A stretch of 64,000 nucleotides of DNA from Actinokineospora baliensis (GTDB taxonomy: Bacteria > Actinomycetota > Actinomycetes > Mycobacteriales > Pseudonocardiaceae), in NCBI RefSeq assembly GCF_016907695.1, contig NZ_JAFBCK010000001.1:2418001-2482000 (forward strand). Reading direction: 5' to 3'. This document shows positions 1-8,140 of the stretch, piece after piece. Numbering within the stretch: position 1 is the stretch's first letter; every line of letters begins with the position of its first letter. The position numbers were made by a program, and so were the translations under genes. The notes beneath the pieces are model-generated. The model saw only the letters and a program-made list of their open reading frames with translations. It did no database searches and was not told the origin of the DNA.

Positions 1-311
1 GTCCGTTTCCGGACTGTGGCTGGGGAACGGGTGACGTGCGCCGCCCGCGCGTGAACGCTCGGTAACCTGCCGTTCGCGCAGGGGGCCGTGACCTGTGGTC
101 GGGCTGTCGTGCTCGGCTGGTACGAAGATGCGCACACCGGGCAACTTCCCGGTCTCGTTCGGTATCGATGCGGGTGTCGGGAACGAGGAGTGGTGGGAAG
201 GGAACTGTCGGTGTCCGGCGCGCGTCCAACCGGATAGCGTGATCGTCGAAAGCGATCGTCCGCGGGGCGCAGGGGAGCGGTGGTCCGGTCAGCCACCGAG
301 GGGAGCGAGCG
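1..311. other. Upstream region of ESX substrate cluster, no gene seen
   Basis: I find no convincing gene here. Reading frames across it are shadows with no recognisable family. The only clear signal is a purine-rich ribosome binding site (gagggg, about 297-302) before the first ESX gene. A promoter for the cluster is probably in this stretch, but I cannot place -35 and -10 boxes with confidence. Confidence 0.4.
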
Positions 312-1391
312 ATGGTGAGTGGACAGCACGGCTACGACCAGTACGTCACGGGTGGGGTCCCGTGGGAGGACTACACGCTGGAACAGCTGATCAAGATGGT
401 GGAGGACCAGGCGAGCGCTCCGCAGCTGGAGCAGTTGGCCACCGACTGGCGCAGCATGGGCGACCAGGTGGTCGCGGCCTCGGAGCTGCTCTCCATCGCG
501 CTGTCGCAGCTGATGGAGTTCTGGGCGGGCAGCGCCGCCGAGCAGGCCCGCGAGGACGTCGACCTCAACGCGCGCTGGGTCGGCGACCTCGGCCACACCG
601 CGCACGAGATCGGCCCGTCGATCGATGAGGCGGCCAACGCCTTGTCCGCCGTGCAGGCGGCGATGCCGGAGCTGCCCACCGCCCCGGCCGTGCAGCCCGC
701 GCTCGCACCGGACAGCGCCCTGCGCGGCTACCAGTCGGGTGGCCCGTTGGTGGCCGCGATCAACGGCACCGCCGCGGGTACCGAGAGCGCGTTCGGCGCC
801 GAGCAGGAGCACAACGCCCTCAAGGCCCGCGCCGTCGAGGCCATGCGCCGCTTCGAGGGCGCGGTGATCAGCATCGACGAGAAGATCCCGCAGTTCAGCG
901 AGCGCCGCGACGGCGAGCACCTGAACCCGGGTGAGCCGGTCCCGACGCCGACCCCGCCGCCGGGCACCACGCCGCCGACCCCGTACCCGACCGACCCGGA
1001 GAAGCGCTGGGACGACCTGACCAAGGCCGACCCGAGCACCGCCGCGCAGGGTGTCGGCGAGACCGGCTACTCGGGCGGCGGCGGTTACTCGGGTGGCGCC
1101 GCTCCGCTGAGCGCCGACGCGTCCCGGCCGCCGTTGCAGTCCGGCGGTGCTGTCGGTGCGACGGAAGCCGTCACCGGCACCAACGCGCGGCCCGCGCTCA
1201 CCGGCGCGGGGGCGCCGGTCGCGGCGGCCGCGGGCGCGGGTGCCACGGGCATGGGCGGTATGCCGATGGGTGGGGCGGGTGCGGGCGGCGGTCAAGAGGC
1301 GGGCGGCGAGCACCGCAGGCGCTACCCGTACGACGGGGAAGACCCGTTCCTGTTGGACCAGAAGGCTTCCCCGCCGGTGATCGGGCTCTGA
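312..1391 (+). CDS. PPE/WXG-like type VII secretion substrate
   Basis: A 359-residue protein with an N-terminal helical domain (about 1-190) of the PPE/WXG100 type. It has a WXG turn, FWAGSAAEQ, at residues 70-78. A proline- and glycine-rich tail (about 200-335) follows, ending in acidic DPF then PPVIGL at the extreme C terminus. PPE-like proteins pair with a small helical partner and are exported by an ESX (type VII) apparatus; the partner is probably the next gene and the chaperone the EspG gene after it. An almost identical arrangement follows at 3412-5959. Start ATG 312 has gagggg upstream; GTG 315 is an alternative. The membrane machinery (EccB/C/D/E, MycP) is not in the window. The family is clear; the individual function is unknown. 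Confidence 0.8.
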   Translation: MVSGQHGYDQYVTGGVPWEDYTLEQLIKMVEDQASAPQLEQLATDWRSMGDQVVAASELLSIALSQLMEFWAGSAAEQAREDVDLNARWVGDLGHTAHEIGPSIDEAANALSAVQAAMPELPTAPAVQPALAPDSALRGYQSGGPLVAAINGTAAGTESAFGAEQEHNALKARAVEAMRRFEGAVISIDEKIPQFSERRDGEHLNPGEPVPTPTPPPGTTPPTPYPTDPEKRWDDLTKADPSTAAQGVGETGYSGGGGYSGGAAPLSADASRPPLQSGGAVGATEAVTGTNARPALTGAGAPVAAAAGAGATGMGGMPMGGAGAGGGQEAGGEHRRRYPYDGEDPFLLDQKASPPVIGL

Positions 1392-1410
1392 GGCCAGGGA
1401 GACCACGACG

Positions 1411-2493
1411 ATGCGCGAGTTCGACCAGTTCCCCGATGGCAGCCAGATCCCTGACGGCAACACCGTTTCGGTGCCGGTCATCGGGGCTCTCACGCCGCCG
1501 GTAGCCACCCCGGCCCCGCAGCCGGACGCGACCCCCGCGGCGGCTGCTGCGGACCCGGCACCGCTGCCGCCCACTCCGGACCCGGTCCCCGGCCCGGGGC
1601 CGCTCGCCCAGGCGGCGCCGTTCTCCGTGCCGGTCGCGCCCGTCGCGGCGCCGGAGGCCTACCAGCCGGGGGCATATCCCCAGTACCAGCCCGGCCCGGC
1701 GACCCACCAGTACGCGCCGCACCCGAACAACGCCACGAACCTCGCCGGAACCGGGTACCCGACCGTCGACCCGGACGCCCAGCCCTACCCATTACCCGCT
1801 CCCGTGACCGGGAACCCCACCCCGGCACCGCAGCCGATCCCGGTCCCCAGCGGTCCGCACTGGAGCCCCAAGCCCGGCAGGGCCGAGCACTACCCCAAGC
1901 CAGGTACGCCACCGCCCGCAGGCTCCGCGCCCACCCCGGACTACGGCAGCAAGCCGCCCCCGCAGCAGGGTGGCGGCGGCAACTTCCCGGACTCCAGGCC
2001 GCCCAACACCGGTGGCAACAACACCGGCACCCCCGGGACGACCGAGCCGGGCAGGACCAGCCCCGCGGACGCGACGCACCCCTCCAGCGGGGCCAAGCCG
2101 GACAACACGACCTTTCCCGGCACCGCGCCGGTGCAGCCGTCCAACGGCACCACCCAGGGCTACTGGCGGATCGACCCCGACGAGCTCGCCGGTTTCGAGC
2201 GGGCGGTCAAGGCCGCGCGGACCGGGCTGCACGGGGTGCAGGAGAAGGTCAAGGGCATGGAGGGCAAGGAGCCCAAGCTGGGCACCAGCCCGGTCGGCGC
2301 CCAGTTGGCCAAGAAGTTCGACGACCGGCTCAACGGGCCGAACGGGCTGCGCACCCTGCTCGACCAGGCCATCAAGAAGATGGACGGGTTCATCCTCAGC
2401 GCCGAGCGGGTGCGCGACAACTACGTCGAGGCCGACGACAACGCGCGGGTGGACATGAACCTGCGTGACCAGTCCGCAGGCGGTACCACGTGA
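1411..2493 (+). CDS. Proline-rich protein with C-terminal ESX partner domain
   Basis: A 360-residue protein in two parts. Residues 1-249 are disordered and rich in Pro, Gly, Thr and Asn. Residues 250-360 are a helical domain closely related to the 109-residue protein at 4800-5129: both have W near the start, a shared LGTSPVG block and a C-terminal YxxxD (here YVEAD, residues 338-342). YxxxD/E after a helix pair is the general type VII export signal, so this is probably the secreted partner of the upstream PPE-like protein. Having the export domain at the C terminus behind a 250-residue disordered extension is unusual. Near the N terminus is VPVIG (21-25), echoing the C-terminal PPVIG of the PPE-like proteins. 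It starts 19 bases after the preceding gene and overlaps the next by 4. Confidence 0.72.
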   Translation: MREFDQFPDGSQIPDGNTVSVPVIGALTPPVATPAPQPDATPAAAAADPAPLPPTPDPVPGPGPLAQAAPFSVPVAPVAAPEAYQPGAYPQYQPGPATHQYAPHPNNATNLAGTGYPTVDPDAQPYPLPAPVTGNPTPAPQPIPVPSGPHWSPKPGRAEHYPKPGTPPPAGSAPTPDYGSKPPPQQGGGGNFPDSRPPNTGGNNTGTPGTTEPGRTSPADATHPSSGAKPDNTTFPGTAPVQPSNGTTQGYWRIDPDELAGFERAVKAARTGLHGVQEKVKGMEGKEPKLGTSPVGAQLAKKFDDRLNGPNGLRTLLDQAIKKMDGFILSAERVRDNYVEADDNARVDMNLRDQSAGGTT

Positions 2494-3329
2494 CGGAACT
2501 GTCCACCGGCCTTGAGCTCGGGACCGACTACCGGGACGGCGGCGACGCGTCGCTGCACCCGGTGGAGGTCGATCTGCTGTGCACGTTCGCCGAAGTGGCG
2601 ACGCCGTTCCCGTTGCGGGTCGGTGGCGCCATGGACCGCGCGTCGGCTTTCGCGACCGCGCGGGCGGAGTTGGCGCGGCGGGGGCTGGCCGATGGGCGGG
2701 GGCCGCGCGGGGTGGCCAGTGACTTCGTGCACCTGCTGCGCAACAGCGCGGGCACGCTGGACCTGATGATCGCCCGGCTCGGTCAGAGCCGCGGTGCGTT
2801 GATCCTCGCGCAGCGCGACGAGGCGCTGCTGGTGCGTCAGGACATTGGCTTGCCGGGCGCGCGGGTGTACTTGGAGGCGCTCTCGCTCTATGACGCGATT
2901 GAGCGCTTGGTTGACCTTGTGCCGGAGCACGGTGCTGGGATGGCAGCTCCGTTCAGCCTGTCGCAGCGGGCGTTGGACAAGGCCTATAGGGCGATCCAGG
3001 CCGCCATCGGTGAGTCGAGACAGCCGCGCAAGCTGCACGCCGACGACGTGGACCGGCTGCTGCGCGATAGCGGCATCGACGAGACCACCGCGCGGCGGAT
3101 GACTACGCACCTCCACCCGGTGCTCGGCAACGGCCAGGTCGGCGCCGCTGTGCGCCGCGGGTACGCCGACGTGTGGGGGCGCCTCGGCGACGAGCTGCGG
3201 TGGCTGGACACCGGCAAGGGCCGGTTCCGCCTGGGCACCGACACCGACGGCTGGGTGAGCGTCAACCCGCTCACCCGCGACGACCTGCGGGCGGGAGTGC
3301 GGTCCCTCGCAGGCCAACTGTGGTACTGA
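2490..3329 (+). CDS. ESX secretion-associated protein EspG
   Basis: A 279-residue cytosolic EspG-family protein. EspG chaperones bind the tip of a PPE protein of a PE/PPE-type pair, keep it soluble and deliver it to its cognate ESX system. The family is visible in the N-terminal LHPVEVDLLCTFAEV followed by PFPLRV, and in the C-terminal block ELRWLDTGKGRFRLG then SVNPLTRDDL. The GTG start at 2490 overlaps the previous TGA (GTGA), so translation is coupled to the partner gene. A second EspG at 5126-5959 belongs to the second module. The family assignment is firm; which ESX system it serves cannot be seen here. Confidence 0.85.
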   Translation: MTELSTGLELGTDYRDGGDASLHPVEVDLLCTFAEVATPFPLRVGGAMDRASAFATARAELARRGLADGRGPRGVASDFVHLLRNSAGTLDLMIARLGQSRGALILAQRDEALLVRQDIGLPGARVYLEALSLYDAIERLVDLVPEHGAGMAAPFSLSQRALDKAYRAIQAAIGESRQPRKLHADDVDRLLRDSGIDETTARRMTTHLHPVLGNGQVGAAVRRGYADVWGRLGDELRWLDTGKGRFRLGTDTDGWVSVNPLTRDDLRAGVRSLAGQLWY

Positions 3330-3411
3330 CCATGGCGGACATTCCCGGATCGTCCGTCCGATCGGCTACGGTGGCAGCGCGGGAGTGGCCGGTTGAGGGA
3401 GGGGCAGGGGC

Positions 3412-4779
3412 ATGATCGCCGATCTCGACGACGTGGTGCGCCGGTTGGCTGAGCAGGCCGAGCGCGCGGCGCAGGCGCGCCGGGCGGCCGAGCAGGAGCG
3501 CAGACGGCGCCGCGATGTCGACGACAGCTACGTCACCGGCGGCGTGCACTGGGACGGTTACTCCCTCAAGGCCCTGCAGCGCATGGTCGGTGACCGCGCC
3601 AACGCGGCCCAGTTGGACATGCTGGCCGCCGAGTGGTCCCGCTACGGCCAGAAGGTCGCTGAGGCCTCGAGCGACCTGTCCCGCTCGATGGCCAAGCTGA
3701 TGCAGTTCTGGTCCGGCGGCGCCTCCCAGGACGCCTCGCGGACCGTGGTGAGCAACGCCGCCTGGATCTCGCAGCTCGGCGGCACCGCCGCGCAGATGGC
3801 CGACCCGATCCAGGACGCCGGTGGCGCGTTGCGCTCGGCGCAGAGCACGATGCCCGGCGGTTCCCCGAGCAGCCCGTTCCTGGCGACCGCCGGTGGCGGC
3901 GCGGCGGCGGGCTTCGCGATCGGCGGTCCGGTCGGTGCCGCTTTCGGCGCCGCGATCGGCGGCATCGCCAGCGCGTTCGGCTTCGGCAGCAACAAGAAGA
4001 AGATGAAGCGCAAAGCGGTCCAGACGATGCAGCGCTTCGAGACCGCGGTGCTCGGCATCGACGGCACCACCCCGCGCTTCGGCAGGCCCGCTGACGGTGT
4101 CGACCCTGGCGTGCAGCGCCCGCTGCCCCCGGCGCCGCGCCCAGGCCTGCCCGGCCCGGGTGTCACCGTGCCCGGCGGCCCCGGCCGTGGTCCCTCGGAC
4201 CCGTCCGCCCCGGTGCCCGGTTTCGGCGGCGGCCCCAGCATGGGCACCACCCCGTCGTTCGCCCCCGGCTTCGACAAGGGCTGGGAGAACCACTGGCGCG
4301 GCCTCACCGGCATGGGCCCCGGCGGTCAGCTCCCCGGCGGCATCGGCAACAACGTCGGCAACGGTCCTGGCTCCATCGGCTTGGGCAACGGAGGCTTCCT
4401 GCCCGGAGGTCTCGGCACGAGCGGTCGCGGCGGCGGTGCGGGTTCCGGTCGCGCGGGCCTGGGCTCCGGTTTCGGCGCTGGTGGTCGTGGTGCGGACGGC
4501 GCTCGCGGTTCGGGCGGTTCGGGTCGCGGCACCTCCGGCGTGGGCGCGGGTGGTCCTGGTGGGGGTCGCGGTCGCGACGGCAGCCGGGGTGCCAGCAGGT
4601 TCGGCCGCGGCACCGGCTTCGGCAGCGACCCGCACGGGCGCTCCGGCAGCGGGTACGGCATGCCCGGTGGCGCCAAGGACAAGGAAGAGGACGGCACGCA
4701 CCAGCGGCGGGTGCCGATCGAAGAGGACCCGTTCACCACGGCCGACCTGACAGCGGCACCGCCGGTCATCGGCGCCTGA
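3412..4779 (+). CDS. Second PPE/WXG-like type VII secretion substrate
   Basis: A 455-residue paralogue of the protein at 312-1391. An extra N-terminal charged helix (about 1-36, rich in Arg, Ala and Glu) precedes the shared core, YVTGGVHWDGYSLKALQRMV. The WXG turn is FWSGGASQD (99-107). Residues about 160-190 form an alanine/glycine-rich hydrophobic stretch of glycine-zipper type, followed by KKKMKRK, which could insert in a membrane. Residues about 240-430 are Gly/Pro/Ser-rich and disordered. The C terminus is EEDPF... then PPVIGA, the same tail as the first paralogue. Start ATG 3412 is 82 bases after the first espG, preceded by gaggggcagggg. It is probably exported with the 4800-5129 partner. 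The function of the secreted protein is unknown. Confidence 0.8.
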   Translation: MIADLDDVVRRLAEQAERAAQARRAAEQERRRRRDVDDSYVTGGVHWDGYSLKALQRMVGDRANAAQLDMLAAEWSRYGQKVAEASSDLSRSMAKLMQFWSGGASQDASRTVVSNAAWISQLGGTAAQMADPIQDAGGALRSAQSTMPGGSPSSPFLATAGGGAAAGFAIGGPVGAAFGAAIGGIASAFGFGSNKKKMKRKAVQTMQRFETAVLGIDGTTPRFGRPADGVDPGVQRPLPPAPRPGLPGPGVTVPGGPGRGPSDPSAPVPGFGGGPSMGTTPSFAPGFDKGWENHWRGLTGMGPGGQLPGGIGNNVGNGPGSIGLGNGGFLPGGLGTSGRGGGAGSGRAGLGSGFGAGGRGADGARGSGGSGRGTSGVGAGGPGGGRGRDGSRGASRFGRGTGFGSDPHGRSGSGYGMPGGAKDKEEDGTHQRRVPIEEDPFTTADLTAAPPVIGA

Positions 4780-4799
4780 CCGCCGAGCGAGGGAGCGAC

Positions 4800-5129
4800 A
4801 TGAGCGACAACGGTGGCTGGCAGGTCGAGCCGGAGCAGGTGCGCGAGTTCGCCGCGGCGGTCGAGGAGGTCCGCGCGGACCTGAACTCGATCTTCGCCGA
4901 GGTGGCCGACCTGGCGACCCCGGCGTACCTGCCGATGCTGGGCACCAGCCCGGTCGGCCAGGAGCTCTCGGACAAGTTCACCGAGCGGCTGGCCGGGGAG
5001 ACCGGGCTCAAGGGGCAGTTGGAGGAGGCGCTGCGCCGGATGGAGGAGTTCGTGGCCAGCGCCGAGCGCTCGTCGGCGGCCTACCAGGACAGCGACGACA
5101 ACTCCGCGCAACGCTTCACCACCCCGTGA
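4800..5129 (+). CDS. Small ESX partner protein with YxxxD export signal
   Basis: A 109-residue all-helical protein of WXG100/PE-like size. It begins GGWQVEPEQVREFAAAVEEV, contains LGTSPVG (48-54), and ends with YQDSD at 95-99, which fits the YxxxD/E type VII export signal. It is the likely heterodimer partner of the PPE-like protein just upstream. It matches residues 250-360 of the protein at 1411-2493, so the two modules arose by duplication, with the first partner gaining (or this one losing) a long disordered extension. ATG 4800 has gaggga upstream; the stop overlaps the EspG start by 4 bases. Confidence 0.8.
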   Translation: MSDNGGWQVEPEQVREFAAAVEEVRADLNSIFAEVADLATPAYLPMLGTSPVGQELSDKFTERLAGETGLKGQLEEALRRMEEFVASAERSSAAYQDSDDNSAQRFTTP

Positions 5130-5959
5130 CCGCGCCGGTCCCCGGCGTCGCGCTGCACCCGGTCGAGGTGGACCTGCTGTGCGCGTTCGCCGAGGTCCAG
5201 CCGCCGTTCCCGATCGAGGTGCCCGCCGCTGCGGCCTCCGACCAGGAGCGCGGCGCGCTGTACCGGGCCGCCGCCGAGGAGCTCGCCGCGCGCGGCTTGG
5301 CCGACGACAGCGGTCCGCTCGACGTCGCCGAGGAGTTCGTCTACCTGCTGCGCGCCTGCACCGGGGTGCTGGACGTGGTGGTCAACGGCGGCACGGGCAC
5401 CCTCGCCGTCGCCGTGCTGGTCACCGGCGACGAGGCGCTGGTGCTCACCCAGGACCAGGCCGACCCCAACGGGCTCATCCGGATGTGGGCGGCCACCCTC
5501 GACGAGGCGCTCGACCGCGTCAGCCGGATGATCCCGCGCGCCGACACCCCGCTCACCGCGCCGTTCAGCGTTCCGTTGCGCCCCTTGGAAGAGGCGTTCG
5601 CGGTGATGCTCGCGCGGATGCCCGAGCCCGACCAGCCGGGCGCGCCGAACCCGATGGGCCAGGCCGAGATCGACGACCTGCTGCGCGCGCACGGCATCGA
5701 CGACCGCGTCACCCGGCGCATGGTCGCGCACCTGCAACCCGTGCTGGGCAACGGCCAGTCCGGGGTCGCGGTCCGCGACGAGACCGAGGACCAGTGGCGC
5801 CGGGTCGGCGACGAGCTCCGGTGGTTGGACACCGGGCGCGGCAGGTACCGGCTGGCCTCGGTGTCCGGTGTGGACGGTTCCTGGCTCAGCGTCAACCCGC
5901 TCGGTCGCGACGACCTGCTGGCCGCCCTGCGCTCGCTGGCGTACGCCGCCCGCGGCTAG
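5126..5959 (+). CDS. Second EspG chaperone
   Basis: A 277-residue EspG paralogue. It has the N-terminal VALHPVEVDLLCAFAEVQPP and the C-terminal ELRWLDTGRGRYRL block, as in the 2490-3329 protein. GTG 5126 overlaps the TGA of the partner gene. It probably chaperones the 3412-4779 PPE-like protein. The stop codon lies inside a perfect palindrome that looks like a terminator, marking the end of the ESX substrate operon. Confidence 0.85.
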   Translation: MTAPVPGVALHPVEVDLLCAFAEVQPPFPIEVPAAAASDQERGALYRAAAEELAARGLADDSGPLDVAEEFVYLLRACTGVLDVVVNGGTGTLAVAVLVTGDEALVLTQDQADPNGLIRMWAATLDEALDRVSRMIPRADTPLTAPFSVPLRPLEEAFAVMLARMPEPDQPGAPNPMGQAEIDDLLRAHGIDDRVTRRMVAHLQPVLGNGQSGVAVRDETEDQWRRVGDELRWLDTGRGRYRLASVSGVDGSWLSVNPLGRDDLLAALRSLAYAARG

Positions 5960-5977
5960 TCCACAGTGGACTAGCCG
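5953..5977. terminator. Palindromic terminator between espG and small membrane gene
   Basis: A perfect 25-base palindrome: 12-bp stem with CGGCTAGTCCAC on the left and one central base. It lies between convergent genes and could terminate both. There is no long U tract, which is usual in high-GC actinobacteria. Confidence 0.6.
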
Positions 5978-5984
5978 AGAACCG

Positions 5985-6086
5985 TTAGGACGTCGGGGTT
6001 TCCGCGATGATCACGGTTACCACCGTGATCCAGGTGACGATCACCGCGAGCAACCAGAACTTCACGTTGGTGAGCAGCCGGGCCAT
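5985..6086 (-). CDS. Small single-pass membrane peptide (33 aa)
   Basis: ATG at 6086 on the minus strand has gggagg seven bases upstream and opens a 33-codon frame ending in TAA at 5985. The peptide begins MARLLTNVKFWLLAVIVTWI and continues with a hydrophobic run to a short polar end, so it is one transmembrane helix with a basic N terminus. It lies 44 bases downstream of corA on the same strand and could be co-transcribed with it. A role as a small regulator of the transporter is speculation. The good RBS and the composition support a real gene. Confidence 0.55.
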   Translation of the reverse strand: MARLLTNVKFWLLAVIVTWITVVTVIIAETPTS

Positions 6087-6130
6087 GGGGAAACCTCCCG
6101 TCAGGGGGGACGGACTGGGGGACGGGCGGC

Positions 6131-7213
6131 TCAGAGCCACCGGTTCTTGCGGAAGATGCGGTAGAGCACGATGCAGGCCAGGAAGATCACGACCATCACC
6201 GCGGGGTACCCGAAGCGCCACTGGGTCTCGGGCATGTAGTCGAAGTTCATGCCGTAGACGCCGACCACCATGGTGGGCACCGCGATGATCGCCGCCCACG
6301 AGGTGATCTTGCGCATGTCGGTGTTCTGCTGCAGCGTGATCTTGGCCAGGGTGGCGTCGACCAGCGTGGTGAGCAGCTCGTCGAAGCTGGTGACCCGCTC
6401 GGACACCGTCGTCAGGTGGTCGTCGACGTCGCGGAAGTACGAGCGGATCGTGTCGGGCACCAGCGGCGAGCAGCCCTCCGCCAGCCGCCGCAGCGGGTTG
6501 GCCAGCGGCATCACCGCGCGCCGCAGCTCGAGGATCTCCCGCTTCATCAGGTACATCTGCTCGGCGCTGACCGGGCTGCGCGGTGCGAAGACCGCCTTCT
6601 CGATCAGGTCGATGTCGGTCTCGAACGCGTCGGTGACCGCGAGGTAGGTGTCCACCACGTGGTCGGCGATCGCGTGCAGCACCGCTGCGGGGCCGCCGCG
6701 CAGCCGCTCCGGGGTCTTCTCCAGCCCGGAGCGCAGGTCGTGCAGACCGGAGTGCTTGCCGTGCCGGACGGTCACCACGTAGTCCGCGCCGAGGAAGGCC
6801 ATGATCTCGCCGGTCTCGACGATCTCGTTGGCCGTGGTCGGCGACTCGTGCTCCACGTAGCGCACCGTTTTGAGCACCATGAACAGGTTGTCGTCGTAGC
6901 GCTCCAGCTTGGGCCGCTGGTGCGCGGTGACGGCGTCCTCGACCGCGAGCTCGTGCAGCCCGAAGGTCTCGGCCACGCCCTGGATCTGGCGTTCGTCCGG
7001 TTCGTGCAGGCCGATCCAGACGAAGCCCTCACCCCGGCGGCGCACCTCGGCGACGGCGTCGATGTGCGTCCAGCGACCGGGCAGCCGCACCCCGTCGACG
7101 TACACGCCGCAGTCGACGACGTAGGCCGACAGCGGCACCGGGATCGGCGGGGCGGGCGGGGCCACTCGGTTCGCGCGGCCTCTCAGGCCGCCGAACGACG
7201 GGATGGTGGGCAT
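6131..7213 (-). CDS. corA: CorA-family divalent cation transporter
   Basis: A 360-residue CorA magnesium/cobalt channel. The long soluble N-terminal funnel domain is followed by two C-terminal transmembrane helices. The signature GMN is at 321-323 in VYGMNFDYMPE, at the end of the first helix, and the protein ends in a basic tail (RIFRKNRWL). CorA forms a homopentamer that lets Mg2+ into the cell and closes when internal Mg2+ is high. ATG 7213 has ggagg five bases upstream. A short proline-rich reading frame with a strong RBS lies 91 bases upstream (7305-7382) and may regulate it. Confidence 0.92.
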   Translation of the reverse strand: MPTIPSFGGLRGRANRVAPPAPPIPVPLSAYVVDCGVYVDGVRLPGRWTHIDAVAEVRRRGEGFVWIGLHEPDERQIQGVAETFGLHELAVEDAVTAHQRPKLERYDDNLFMVLKTVRYVEHESPTTANEIVETGEIMAFLGADYVVTVRHGKHSGLHDLRSGLEKTPERLRGGPAAVLHAIADHVVDTYLAVTDAFETDIDLIEKAVFAPRSPVSAEQMYLMKREILELRRAVMPLANPLRRLAEGCSPLVPDTIRSYFRDVDDHLTTVSERVTSFDELLTTLVDATLAKITLQQNTDMRKITSWAAIIAVPTMVVGVYGMNFDYMPETQWRFGYPAVMVVIFLACIVLYRIFRKNRWL

Positions 7214-7304
7214 CAGACCTCCAGGCGCGCGGACGCGGCGAACCGGTTGGCCGATCGGCTGACCGGTGGCGGAGCGCCCCGGCCGGTAACGCGGTGCTCA
7301 CCGC

Positions 7305-7382
7305 CTAGCGGCGGGCACCTCCGGAGGGGACGCGGGGACTACTGCAACCGATCTCGGGTTCATGACCGTTCGGGTCGCCCAT
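7305..7382 (-). CDS. Possible proline-rich leader peptide of corA
   Basis: A 25-codon frame on the minus strand, ATG 7382 to TAG 7305, preceded by gaggagg eight bases before the ATG, the strongest Shine-Dalgarno in this region. The peptide begins MGDPNGHEPEIG and has four prolines, with acidic-proline pairs (DP, EPE). Acidic/proline-rich leader peptides such as E. coli MgtL destabilise ribosomes at low Mg2+ and thereby switch on Mg2+ transporter genes. The position 91 bases before corA fits such a role. This is inference: conservation and translation are not shown. Confidence 0.4.
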   Translation of the reverse strand: MGDPNGHEPEIGCSSPRVPSGGARR

Positions 7383-7594
7383 GCGTCTCACCTCCTCTGG
7401 TCGGCGGCGGTCTGGCGCGGTACGCGCGGGCCTGCCGGGAGGACAGCGTACTCCCGATCGCGGCGGGGCCGGGCACCAGGCGGGGAAACCGAACGCGTTT
7501 CACACGCGGTGCCCTGCCTCACACACCGGTTGCACCCCGGCCCGCGCGGCCGTACACAGGTCCCCTACTGGCCGGTCACATGCGGGAGGTCGAC
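7383..7594. promoter_or_regulatory. Divergent intergenic region of corA and MaoC gene
   Basis: Together with the leader frame this separates two divergently transcribed genes and must hold both promoters. I cannot assign boxes confidently. The segment directly before the MaoC gene (7584-7590) contains its gggaggt RBS. Confidence 0.4.
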
Positions 7595-8098
7595 GTGCAG
7601 TTCGGGCGGTACTACGAGGAGTTCGAGGTCGGCGCGGTCTACAAGCACTGGCCGGGCAAGACGGTCACCGAGTACGACGACCACCTGTTCTGCCTGCTCA
7701 CGATGAACCACCACCCGCTGCACACGGACGCCAACTACGCCGAGAACACCACCGACTTCGGCAAGAACGTCGTGGTGGGCAACTACGTCTACTCGCTGCT
7801 GCTGGGCATGTCCGTGCCGGACGTGTCCGGCAAGGCCATCGCCAACCTCGAGGTCGAGTCGCTGCGGCACGTGAAGCCGACCTTCCACGGTGACACCATC
7901 TACGGTGAGACCGAGGTACTCGACAAAACGCCCTCCAAGTCGAAAGACGACAGGGGGGTTGTGCATGTCGAGACACGGGGCTACAAGCAGGACGGGACAG
8001 TCGTCTGCACCTTCCGCCGGAAGGTGATGGTGCCGAAGCGCTCTTACGGTGAAGCGCGCGGAGGTGAGCAGCCGGGACGACCGGAGCCGAAGGCTTAA
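7595..8098 (+). CDS. MaoC-like hot-dog dehydratase
   Basis: A 167-residue MaoC/(R)-enoyl-hydratase-like protein with a single hot-dog domain. It has NHHPLHTDANYA (the hydratase region) and VVGNYVYSLLLGM. Such enzymes hydrate enoyl-CoA or related thioesters in fatty acid or polyketide metabolism; the substrate here is unknown. I choose GTG 7595 (MQFGRYYEEFEVG) because gggagg lies six bases upstream; ATG 7580 has no RBS and would put that signal inside the gene. It is followed after 42 bases by a DUF2332 gene with no obvious functional link. Confidence 0.8.
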   Translation: MQFGRYYEEFEVGAVYKHWPGKTVTEYDDHLFCLLTMNHHPLHTDANYAENTTDFGKNVVVGNYVYSLLLGMSVPDVSGKAIANLEVESLRHVKPTFHGDTIYGETEVLDKTPSKSKDDRGVVHVETRGYKQDGTVVCTFRRKVMVPKRSYGEARGGEQPGRPEPKA

Positions 8099-8140
8099 CT
8101 GCCGGGTTGGGACCAGCCCGGGCGGAGGGAAGGAACAGCC

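Noticed and set aside
6416..7594. Long plus-strand extension of the MaoC gene
   Set aside because: The upstream part is antisense to corA. The real start is at 7595, where the RBS and the hot-dog domain begin.
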